Positions 35,646 to 44,200 of a stretch of DNA of 64,000 nt are shown here, piece by piece (position 1 is the stretch's first letter; every line of letters begins with the position of its first letter). Under the pieces are notes generated by a model, which was not told the origin of the DNA, did no database searches, and saw only the letters and a list, made by a program, of their open reading frames with translations. A program made the translations under genes and the position numbers. The DNA is from Pseudomonadota bacterium (lineage in GTDB: Bacteria; Pseudomonadota; Gammaproteobacteria; Pseudomonadales; Azotimanducaceae): NCBI GenBank assembly GCA_027624035.1, contig JAQBUI010000010.1:1-64000 (forward strand), in the 5' to 3' direction.

Positions 35646-36398
35646 CTACCGGAAGGTCTCGTTCAAGACCCGCGCGAGGCGTACACCCGCCTGCAACAAC
35701 CGTTGTTTGACCACGGGCAGATTGTGGTAAGAGTACTCATAAGGGTTTCCCGGCACGGTATAGACCGTTTCCCGCAGGGCGATGGACTCATTGGCCCAGT
35801 CAATGACCCCGGCGTCCTGCCAGATTTGAATCTCCGCAGGGGTCGCCTGGTCGGTAAAATCAGCAAGCTCTGTGTAGCTGAGGCCGGTCGATTCAATGAT
35901 TTTGCTATCCCAGATGGCGTGCAGGTTGGTGGGCTCGCCAAACCAGACGGCGGCTATGCCATTACCGCCACGGTCCGGGCCACGCCCGACATGCAGTGGC
36001 TGATGGATATCGCCAATAAGATGCACCAGCCATCGAAGGGCGATTTCTCTGTCCTGTCTGGACGCGTCCGGGTCGCGCAACTGCCTGATGAACAGCCGAA
36101 TCCTGGCAATCACATCGCCCCTGTCCGACTTTCTGCTTTGATCATAGGTCTCGCCATCCTCGATGGTCACCCAGTGCCAGGTGGAGGCATGGTCCCATGC
36201 ATCATCAGAGCGAATCTCGTCCGCCCAGGTCGACACCTGCGCCAGGGATTCCCTGCCAAGCAGGTCCTGCACGCCAGCCCGGGCCGAGTCAGTCAGATGA
36301 TTCTCCGCAATCTGGCCGACCACCCGGTGCCCGGTCGCGCCGAATCCCGACGCGAGGCCGCAGTACACACTCAAAATCATCGCGAGAATCGTTCTCAC
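35646..36398 (-). CDS. S1/P1-type zinc nuclease, exported
   Basis: A 250-residue protein beginning at GTG 36398, with GGAGG just upstream. After a signal peptide (MRTILAMILSVYCGLASG) the mature enzyme carries the Zn3 ligands of S1/P1 nucleases: GATGHRVVGQIA (His), STWADEIRSD (Asp), STWHWVTI (His), WLVHLIGDIHQPLHVG (His, Asp, His) and LHAIWDSKII (His, Asp). It should cleave single-stranded RNA/DNA or 3'-nucleotides outside the cytoplasm, perhaps for phosphate scavenging. The first mature residue, normally Trp, appears to be Phe here. Confidence 0.92.
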   Translation of the reverse strand: MRTILAMILSVYCGLASGFGATGHRVVGQIAENHLTDSARAGVQDLLGRESLAQVSTWADEIRSDDAWDHASTWHWVTIEDGETYDQSRKSDRGDVIARIRLFIRQLRDPDASRQDREIALRWLVHLIGDIHQPLHVGRGPDRGGNGIAAVWFGEPTNLHAIWDSKIIESTGLSYTELADFTDQATPAEIQIWQDAGVIDWANESIALRETVYTVPGNPYEYSYHNLPVVKQRLLQAGVRLARVLNETFR

Positions 36399-36626
36399 AC
36401 CCTTTCCTCCATCCGGATCCAATGGTGATCTTACCGTTCCCCCGGGTTCAATACAGCCGTTCCGGCGGCGAATCCACGAGCAGGAGTTCCGCCCGGATCT
36501 CTCCAGACAGATAGGCGAACACACGGCATCCCTGATTCCTGTGGTTTGCGCCTGGGCACGGACCCGGTTGAGGGCGTTGACCCAGGCTGATATAACTGTC
36601 CGTCCGCCCTGCGAGGAACCCATCAG

Positions 36627-38084
36627 ATGAAGGCCATCTTTGTATTGCTCGACAGCCTGAACCGGAACTATCTGCCAGTGTATGGAAACGACTGGGTGAA
36701 AGCGCCAAATATCCAGACGCTGTCCAATGACGGGGTGACCATGGATAACCACTGGCTGGGTTCTGCCCCCTGTATGCCGGCACGACGGGATATTCTTACC
36801 GGCCGGCTGAATTTTCTTGAACGAGGCTGGGGAGCAATGGAGCCCTATGACATTCCCTTTACCCGGCTGCTGCGCAGAGGCGGCGTTCGGTCACACATGG
36901 AAACAGACCACTATCACTACTTTCACGTGGGCGGGGAGAACTACCACACCCAGTTCGACACCTACGGTTTCCATCGCGGCCAGGAACAGGACCCCTGGCA
37001 ATCCCGGACGCACCCTCCGGAAGAACCGGAACATCTTGGCATGTGGAGCGCCCAGTACTACACCAACACCCTCAAGTTCGATTCGGCCGACGCATTTCCC
37101 ACGCCGAAGACTTTCCTTGGCGCCATCGACTGGCTGAAGAACAACGAGGGTGCTGATGACTATATGCTCTGGATCGAAGGCTTTGACCCCCATGAACCCT
37201 TTGACTGTCCCGACGAGTACGTCAAGGCCTATGGGGATGACTGGACCGGCCCCTTGAACGAGTGGACCGGGTACCGCACCTTCGATGCCGGCGATGAAGC
37301 CCTGACCCATCTGCGGCGTCAGTATGCCGGGACGCTCACGATGGCCGACGAATACCTCGGCAAGTTGCTGGGCGAGTTGAAGCGTCAGGGGATCTACGAA
37401 GAAACCCTGATCATCCTGACGACTGATCACGGCCATCTGATTGGCGAGCACGGCGTAACGGGAAAGAACCGCTGGCACGTATGGAACGAACTCGGCAACC
37501 TGCCCATGATCGCCAAGCTGCCAGGCAACCACAACGCCGGCCAGCGGCGAGACCAGCTCAGCCAGAACATCGACGTCATGCCAACCCTGCTCGACTACTT
37601 CAACATTGAACTGCCCCACGCGATTCACGGTGAATCACTGAAATCCGTGTGGGAGAGTGACGCCCCGGTCGCACGGGAAGCAGCGCTCTATGGCTGGTTC
37701 GGGATGCCCGTCAATATCACTGACGGCCGCCATACCTACATGCGAGCAGCCGCAAATGAACAGAACACGCCACTTTATATGCACTATCAGATTCCCACAG
37801 CTTACAGCTTCCACGACGTGCCAGGGCCACGGATGTTCTTTGACCAGGCCGAACTCGGGGCCTTTCTGCCCTGGGTGCAATCTCCGGTCATGCGCGCACC
37901 ATCACCCATGCGCCGGACCAGCATCGTCAAGGACAGCCAGTTGTTCAACATTGAGCAGGACCCGGGGCAGACCCGGAATCTCGTCGGCCAGCCCATCGAG
38001 GCGCACTACATCGAACTGCTCAAGCAAACCATGCACAGTGTCGAGGCGCCGCCCAGTCAGTTCGAGCGGCTCGGGCTGGTATAG
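36627..38084 (+). CDS. Sulfatase, cysteine type
   Basis: A 485-residue alkaline-phosphatase-superfamily enzyme. The formylglycine site is C49-M-P-A-R53 in SAPCMPARRDILTGR. VLLDSLNRNYLPVYGNDWV gives the N-terminal metal site, and TTDHGHLIGEHG supplies the second metal-binding Asp-His pair. It hydrolyses sulfate esters; the substrate is unknown. There is no evident signal peptide, so it seems cytoplasmic. The gene for its activating enzyme follows 17 bases downstream. A few members of this superfamily are phosphonate or phosphate hydrolases, but the maturase next door supports sulfatase-like maturation. Confidence 0.92.
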   Translation: MKAIFVLLDSLNRNYLPVYGNDWVKAPNIQTLSNDGVTMDNHWLGSAPCMPARRDILTGRLNFLERGWGAMEPYDIPFTRLLRRGGVRSHMETDHYHYFHVGGENYHTQFDTYGFHRGQEQDPWQSRTHPPEEPEHLGMWSAQYYTNTLKFDSADAFPTPKTFLGAIDWLKNNEGADDYMLWIEGFDPHEPFDCPDEYVKAYGDDWTGPLNEWTGYRTFDAGDEALTHLRRQYAGTLTMADEYLGKLLGELKRQGIYEETLIILTTDHGHLIGEHGVTGKNRWHVWNELGNLPMIAKLPGNHNAGQRRDQLSQNIDVMPTLLDYFNIELPHAIHGESLKSVWESDAPVAREAALYGWFGMPVNITDGRHTYMRAAANEQNTPLYMHYQIPTAYSFHDVPGPRMFFDQAELGAFLPWVQSPVMRAPSPMRRTSIVKDSQLFNIEQDPGQTRNLVGQPIEAHYIELLKQTMHSVEAPPSQFERLGLV

Positions 38085-38101
38085 CGACCGAGAGTGCGAC
38101 C

Positions 38102-39049
38102 GTGAGTGACTGCTGCCTCCCCCAGCGCCCAACGGGCCGAACCGGGCGCAGCGACAAGCCAGTCAGCACCGGGCAGGCCGTCACCGACAGAAGGGGTATG
38201 GTCAATCTCTCGGGCGGGTCGTTCGTGATGGGTTCCAATGATCCGGACGCACGCCAGGAAGATGGCGAGGGCCCGACCCGGACCTTTACCCTTCGGCCAT
38301 TCAGTATTGATGTGACCACCGTCACCAACCAGCAGTTTGCAACCTTTATTGACGCGACCCATTACGAGACGGACGCCGAGTCATTCGGCTGGTCCTACGT
38401 CTTCAAGGGGCTGCTGGCCAGGTCCCGCCAGCGCAAACTGAAATCCAGCCATGACGTCAAGGGTATGAACTGGTGGCTGGCGGTTCCCGGGGCCAGCTGG
38501 CGCAGGCCCGAGGGCTCCGGGTCCAATATCAACAAGCGCATGGATCATCCTGTGGTGCACGTCAGCTGGACCGATGCCGCCGCCTATTGCGACTGGGCAG
38601 GCAAACGGCTGCCTACCGAGGCAGAGTGGGAATTTGCCGCCCGGGGCGGGCTCGACGGCAAACGCCTGCCATGGGGCAACGAACTGCGGCCTGGTGGAAA
38701 ACATCGCTGCAATATCTGGCAGGGGGACTTCCCGGACCATAACACCGGCGAAGATGGCTATGTGGGCACCGCCCCATCGAGATCATTTCGACCCAACGAG
38801 TTCGGGCTGTACAACATGTCGGGAAACGTCTGGGAATGGTGCGCAGACTGGTACAGCAAAGACTGGCGCGGCCAGGCGCCAGAGCACGACCCCACCGGGC
38901 CCGATTCCGGCGAACGCAGGGTCTTGAAGGGTGGCTCCTATCTCTGCCACGACAGTTACTGTAACCGTTACCGGGTAGCAGCCCGCTATGCCAATACCCC
39001 GGATTCTTCATCCGGACATGCCGGGTTTCGTTGTGTTGCGGATATCTGA
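38102..39049 (+). CDS. Formylglycine-generating enzyme (sulfatase maturase)
   Basis: A 315-residue oxygen-dependent FGE/SUMF1 homolog that oxidises the active-site Cys of the neighbouring sulfatase to formylglycine. GMVNLSGGSFVMGSND opens the domain. HPVVHVSWTDAAAYCDWAGKRLPTEAEWEFAARGG is the core. GNVWEWCADWY precedes the copper-binding cysteine pair C282/C287 in SYLCHDSYCNRYR, and GFRCV closes the domain. The catalytic pair distinguishes it from inactive family relatives. GTG start; co-transcribed with the sulfatase. Confidence 0.94.
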   Translation: MSDCCLPQRPTGRTGRSDKPVSTGQAVTDRRGMVNLSGGSFVMGSNDPDARQEDGEGPTRTFTLRPFSIDVTTVTNQQFATFIDATHYETDAESFGWSYVFKGLLARSRQRKLKSSHDVKGMNWWLAVPGASWRRPEGSGSNINKRMDHPVVHVSWTDAAAYCDWAGKRLPTEAEWEFAARGGLDGKRLPWGNELRPGGKHRCNIWQGDFPDHNTGEDGYVGTAPSRSFRPNEFGLYNMSGNVWEWCADWYSKDWRGQAPEHDPTGPDSGERRVLKGGSYLCHDSYCNRYRVAARYANTPDSSSGHAGFRCVADI

Positions 39050-39057
39050 CAGCTTCC

Positions 39058-39549
39058 TTAGGTCCGAGACAGAGCCTGTTCGATTCGCAGCACCTGTTCT
39101 GCCACTTGCGCGCCCTGCCCGGTCAGGCTGTACCAGGTGCGGGGCGGATACCCCTCGTCAATGTGACGGTTGACCAGCGCCATCTGTTCAAGGCCTCGTA
39201 GCGCCTGGGTGAGCGCCCGGGGTGTCACGTTCAGGTCCGCCGCGATCACGTTGAACCGGACTGAGGCTTTCAGAATCACCAGCAGGATGGGGCAGGACCA
39301 TTTCCGCCCGAGTATGCCCAGCCCCTCGGAGTGCTCCAGATAGGCCTGGCACGCGGCGGCAACCCGATGCCCCCGGTCGGTCAGGACGTACTCCGGGCGA
39401 AGCGGATGACCATAACCTGGATTTCTGATCACGAGCCCCATGTCCCGCAGCGCCAGCAATGCAGAGCGCAGCGAATCCCGGTTGATGCCCAGTGTATTGA
39501 GCAGCGACACAAACCGGAGCCCCACACCGGACTGATGCAATGCGGCCAA
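39058..39549 (-). CDS. Two-domain winged-helix regulator, HxlR-like
   Basis: About 163 residues. The second half (ILGRKWSCPILLVILKASVRFNVIAADLNVTPRALTQALRGLEQMALVNR, then YSLTGQGAQV) is an HxlR-type winged helix. The first half (INRDSLRSALLALRDMGLVIRNPG...YVLTDRGHRVA) looks like another winged helix, so it may be a duplicated DNA-binding architecture. The start is unclear: TTG at 39549 is used, but the frame is open further upstream toward the 39614 palindrome. It probably controls itself and the divergent VOC gene. Confidence 0.75.
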   Translation of the reverse strand: MAALHQSGVGLRFVSLLNTLGINRDSLRSALLALRDMGLVIRNPGYGHPLRPEYVLTDRGHRVAAACQAYLEHSEGLGILGRKWSCPILLVILKASVRFNVIAADLNVTPRALTQALRGLEQMALVNRHIDEGYPPRTWYSLTGQGAQVAEQVLRIEQALSRT

Positions 39550-39613
39550 CGCGTGGACGTTCCAGCGCAGATGAAAAAGGAGCTTGAGGTCTTCGATCAG
39601 ATTATAATTGACT

Positions 39614-39638
39614 GAAAAGTAAAGGTAGTATACTTTTC
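39614..39638. promoter_or_regulatory. Palindromic operator candidate
   Basis: GAAAAGTA (39614-39621) and TACTTTTC (39631-39638) form a perfect 8-bp inverted repeat around a 9-nt spacer in an AT-rich island between the regulator gene and the divergent VOC gene. Its size and place suit the binding site of the adjacent HxlR-like regulator. Confidence 0.5.
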
Positions 39639-39667
39639 ATACTTAAGAGAGTACAGCTCAGACTTTA

Positions 39668-39722
39668 CATGGAAGTTCCGGTCCAACACCGTGCCGTCCG
39701 GAGAACTTCCCGGCACGACTGC
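39668..39722 (-). repeat. Partial 86-bp-family repeat
   Basis: On the minus strand this reads AGTCGTGCCGGGAAGTTCTC, then CGGACGGCACGG and GGAACTTCCATG. It matches the right half of the family but lacks the AGCGTGCC...GGCACGC half. It lies in the 254-base gap before the VOC gene. Confidence 0.65.
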
Positions 39723-39803
39723 GAGGACACGGGCGAGCCGACGGCTCTATCGCTTCGCCAGGTTTAGTGAGAAACCATCCAAAAAGATTCGGGGAGACCA
39801 CAA

Positions 39804-40178
39804 ATGACAATCAAATTCGACGGCAGCATCACCCTTGCGGCCTCGGTCACCGACATCGACCGATCAATCCAGTGGTTCAAGGATACGCTGGGCTTTGAAG
39901 AGATCTTTCGGGCACCCGAAGCAGGCTGGGCCGAGATCACAACGCCCGCAGAAGGCATCAGCATCGGCCTTGGCCAGACTGAGGAAGTGGACGGAAAGGG
40001 GGGTACCACGCCCGTGTTCGGCGTGGCTGACATCAATGCTGCCAGAGCGGAACTTGAAGCGAGGGACGTGAAGTTTGATGGCGACACCATCGAGATTCCC
40101 GGCCTCGTCAAGCTGGCGACCTTCTATGATCCGGATGGCAATACCTACATGCTGGCAGAGTCGGCGATGAACCAGTAG
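39804..40178 (+). CDS. VOC family protein
   Basis: A 124-residue single-domain VOC protein: ITLAASVTDIDRSIQWFKDTLGFEEIF, TPVFGVADINAARAELEARDVKFDGDT, then LATFYDPDGNTYMLAES. The usual first metal His is replaced in TLAASVTD, so metal binding may be changed or absent. It is divergent from the HxlR-like regulator across a palindromic site, the arrangement often seen for stress- or antibiotic-responsive VOC genes. Function unknown beyond the fold. Confidence 0.87.
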   Translation: MTIKFDGSITLAASVTDIDRSIQWFKDTLGFEEIFRAPEAGWAEITTPAEGISIGLGQTEEVDGKGGTTPVFGVADINAARAELEARDVKFDGDTIEIPGLVKLATFYDPDGNTYMLAESAMNQ

Positions 40179-40265
40179 GCCCCGTTCTCCGGCCATTTCA
40201 GGACTGACCGGCGCACACTCAAGACTCGCTCCAGCGACCGTTTATGCACTGCTTCCAGGGCCAGT

Positions 40266-41105
40266 TCAAGGACTGCAGCAGGGACCAGAGGCAGTGCGGT
40301 CCGCTTTGCCCTGGTACTTCCCGATCACCTCTTCTTGCGCCGAATTCAGCAGGAACCTCTGGGTCAGAACGATGCGCGGATGCCGGGCAGTATTGGGCGC
40401 CAGCGTATGCAGTATCCGCATGTCGGTCAGGTAGACGTCTCCCGGCGCGCCGCACAACTCGACCACCTCTACGGGGATGTCATCGACCAGCCACCGGGCA
40501 CCTACCAACTGGTCCCGACCCGGAGTTTCCCTGTTCATCAGCATCTTGAAATACTCAACCCGCTTCAGCCGCCGCTTGACGTCTTTGGATGACAGCCATT
40601 GCCCCGCCTGATTACAGAACCGATGGGAACCCGCCACGACCAGTGTGCCGCCACCGCCCGCCGGGACGGCATCGACGCAAACAAATGCCTGCACACCGCT
40701 CATTTCACCAGACGACACCCGGGGCATGTCCAGATGCCAGATGTTGTGAGGCACGGTCCAGGTGCTGGCATTGGGCAGGGTAAACAGCAGTTGCGGTCGG
40801 TCCATCATCGAACTGGCCGGCTCACCATCCAGCAGTTGATCGACTGCCGCCAGCAGTTCATCAGTCATCACCTCACGAAAGTGGCGGGACTTGCTGACCC
40901 GCTTGACGAACTGACTGCCGCTCGTTGGCCAGATCAACTCGCAGGCACGGCCCGGTGCGCCGTCGCCATCTTCATACACGCCGGCTTCCTGCAGGCAACG
41001 CCAGATCACCTGTCGTGAGGCCTCCAGGTGCTGTCCGGGAATCAGGCCCGGCAGATGCAGGATGCCGCGGTCTGCAAACGTCTGTCGCTGTGAATCCGTG
41101 AGCAT
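40266..41105 (-). CDS. Phytanoyl-CoA dioxygenase (PhyH) family oxygenase
   Basis: A 279-residue Fe(II)/2-oxoglutarate enzyme. IWHLDMPR has the HxD iron ligands, and MRILHTLAPNTARHPRIVLTQRF has the distal His plus the Arg that holds 2-oxoglutarate. GGGTLVVAGSHRF is the typical preceding strand. MLTDSQRQTFADRGILHLPGLI is a standard N-terminus for the family. The substrate is unknown; it is distinct from the dioxygenase at 7166. It is divergent from the large SNF2-type gene, 167 bases away. Confidence 0.88.
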   Translation of the reverse strand: MLTDSQRQTFADRGILHLPGLIPGQHLEASRQVIWRCLQEAGVYEDGDGAPGRACELIWPTSGSQFVKRVSKSRHFREVMTDELLAAVDQLLDGEPASSMMDRPQLLFTLPNASTWTVPHNIWHLDMPRVSSGEMSGVQAFVCVDAVPAGGGGTLVVAGSHRFCNQAGQWLSSKDVKRRLKRVEYFKMLMNRETPGRDQLVGARWLVDDIPVEVVELCGAPGDVYLTDMRILHTLAPNTARHPRIVLTQRFLLNSAQEEVIGKYQGKADRTASGPCCSP

Positions 41106-41272
41106 GGCCCGATTCTAAACCTTCCAGGGTGTCTTAACAAACCCATCCAGCGCTACCGGGAGCCACCCTGTCCGCCTGCAATCGAGCCGCACCGACATGC
41201 TCGCCTGCTGATCCGGTTGACCGCAGCTCCGCAACCACCTAATTTAATCGCCTCACAACCCACGGTTCTCCA

Positions 41273-44200
41273 ATGCCCAGCAGTGTCGAGAAAATCTGGA
41301 GGTCTTTCGACCGGTCAAGCCCACTCGAGCAGGATATTCTCGTGGTGCTGGCGGTCCACTACGAACCCATCACCCAGACGGACCTCAGCAACGCATTGAG
41401 CGGGCTCGGCAAGCCCGGCTCGTCCATCAACAAGACCTGGCGTGAGAAAATGCTGCAACTGCAGTTGATCGGGATTCACCAGAGTCGCCTTGTCTGTAAC
41501 GAACTGCTGAGCAACCAGCTTGCATTCGAGGCCATCAAGAAGGGCAGCTACGAGAAGATCTACGCCATCGGGGATCGAACTGCAGCATTCTACAGCCGCT
41601 ATGACAGCTGGCGGTATGACTACTTTCACTACGATCCCTGGCGATACAAGCGCCTGCTGCGGCATGCGCTTTTGCATCACGACACCCCTGCCTTCTGCGA
41701 CCTGATGAAGATCAAGGAGCCTTTCGCGCCGCCACCGCCAGATCGCATGCGCATACTGTTCGAGGTAGCCGCCCCCCGGGACGCCGACTGGTTCTATTCA
41801 ATGACCCCGGCGTTCCAGTACCAGGCTCTGAAATATCCCCTGGACCATTGCCAGCATCATCTGGTGAACGCCCCGGTCCTGTATGACATTCTGCTCAACT
41901 GTGCCAGCAGTGATCCTGACCCGGACACACCGCTGCGAACCCTGCTGGCCGAGCAGGACCTGTTCCGGCTTGATACTGCGGCATTCAAGGCGAATTCTGG
42001 CATGGCCTCCCCATCGCCCGATCTGACTGCGCTGCACGCCGCACAGCAGTTTCTGGCGGGAGACTATGAGCAGTCCTGCGCCAACTTTGCGCTGGCGGTT
42101 GCTGCCAAAAAGAAAGCCACCAGAAAGCGGAATATCCGTTTCGAAGGACTTGTCGGGCTGATTTATTGCCTTACCCTCGTCAAGGCAGGAGGCGCTGACA
42201 ACGAGGCGCTGCTCAAGGGCCAGGCAGCCGCTTCATCGACCAGGGATGTATATGAGCCATTGCGCTTCTGCTTCGAAATGCTGGGTGAGTTCCGAAAGGT
42301 CTGGGATGGCAGACAGGATCAGGGCGAGTTTATCGCCAGACTTGAGTATGGCTACCTCGACTTTGAATATCCTGCCAGTCAACTGGTGCAGGCCCTGATG
42401 TTCCTCTGGCTGGACCAGCCAGTACCGAAGGAACTTCGGACAGCCCTTGAAACGATCGTGGACAAGGCAACTGAAACGCCGTCACTCTGGCCAGCCGGCG
42501 AGGCACCCCTGCTGTTGGCCGCGATCGCCGGCGCGCCGCCCCAGGGCCTCGCCGCCATGATGCCAAAACTCGCCAGCTGGGAACGGGCCCTCGATGCACT
42601 ACTGGCGTTGTCCCCGGCGGAGCGGACGACAGCGCACCCGAAGCAGACCGTGGAGAGCCGGCTCATCTGGATGCTGTATCGTGAACAGGGCCAGCTCCGG
42701 CTTGAACCCCGGGAACAGAAACCTCGCAAGAATGGCGGCTGGACCAAGGGGCGCACCGTGTCCCTGACGCGGCTGCTGGAGAACCCGGATGAGTTCGCCA
42801 TGCTGACGCCGGAAGATGAACGCATCTGTCATCACATCCGACCGAATCTGTATGGATACCCCTCGTACCATCTGCCCGTTGGCCATGCCCTGGCGGCTGC
42901 AGCCGGCCATCCCCTGGTATTCTGGAAAGACGCACCCGACCAGCCAGTGGAGGTGACGTCCCGCAGTCCGGAACTGATCGTCAAACAAGCATCCGACCAC
43001 GTGACCCTGACGATGTATCCGTCGCCGGACCAGGACAGCGACGACGAGCAGTGGGACCTGGAATCAGCACTGGACACGGAGGTGCTCATCGAACGGCCCG
43101 GCGCCATCGACGTCTACCACTTTTCTGAACAACACAGGCACATCGCCCGCATCATTGATGGTGAACTCAAGGTGCCCGCCGCCGCGAAAGACCGAGTCCT
43201 GGAAAGTATCATGTCCATCTCGCCACTGATTACAGTGCACTCCGACCTTCCTGGCGTTGACGCCGACATGACGGAAACCGTCGAAGCCGACGCCACCCTG
43301 ACCATCAATGTCCAGCCCGAGGGTGACACACTGAGGCTCGACATCGCCGTTACACCCTTTGGACAGGGCCCGCGCTTCCTGCCCGGCGCGGGCGGCGAAA
43401 CGGTGTTCGCCGAAATCAACGGCGAGCGCATGCAGACCCGGCGCGACCTGGCCGGGGAAAGCCGAAGACTGCAGGCGCTGCTCGCGTGCTGCCCGGGTCT
43501 GCAGCAGCAGCGCGCCGGCATCTGGCTGTTCGATGATCTGGAACAGTCACTGGAAGGGCTCATGGCCATTTCTGAGATGGACGATGCCCCGGTGCTGGCA
43601 TGGCCGGAAGGCAAACAGATCAGGCTTCATGAAACGGCCGGTGTAAGCGCCGTATCACTGTCCATTCGCAAGCAAAACAGCTGGTTTGATGTGGATGGCG
43701 AGCTTCAGATCGGCGAGGCCGATGTGTTGAATATGGGCAAGCTCCTGACCTTGATTGGCGACTCTGCGGGCAGATTTGTCCGGCTGGGCGACAATGAATT
43801 CATGGCACTCACCGATGAGCTTCGAAAGCGGCTGGAGCAGTTGCGGGCCATCTCGAGCAACGGACGGGTGCATGGCCTCGCCGGGATTCACCTGGAGGAG
43901 GCCACTGAGGGAATGTCCCTGGATGCTGATGATCACTGGCAATCATTCCGGGACCGCCTGCAGACCGCACGAGACTTTGAACCAGCGATCCCCACTACCC
44001 TGGAGGCCGACCTGCGGGACTACCAGCAGGATGGATTCCGCTGGCTGGCGCGGCTGTCGGCCTGGGGGGCAGGGGCCTGTCTGGCTGACGACATGGGCCT
44101 CGGGAAAACCCTGCAGTCCCTTGCCCTCGTCCTGACCCGGGCCAGGACAGGGCCGACGCTGGTGCTGGCCCCCACATCCGTCTGTGCGAACTGGGTCGAG

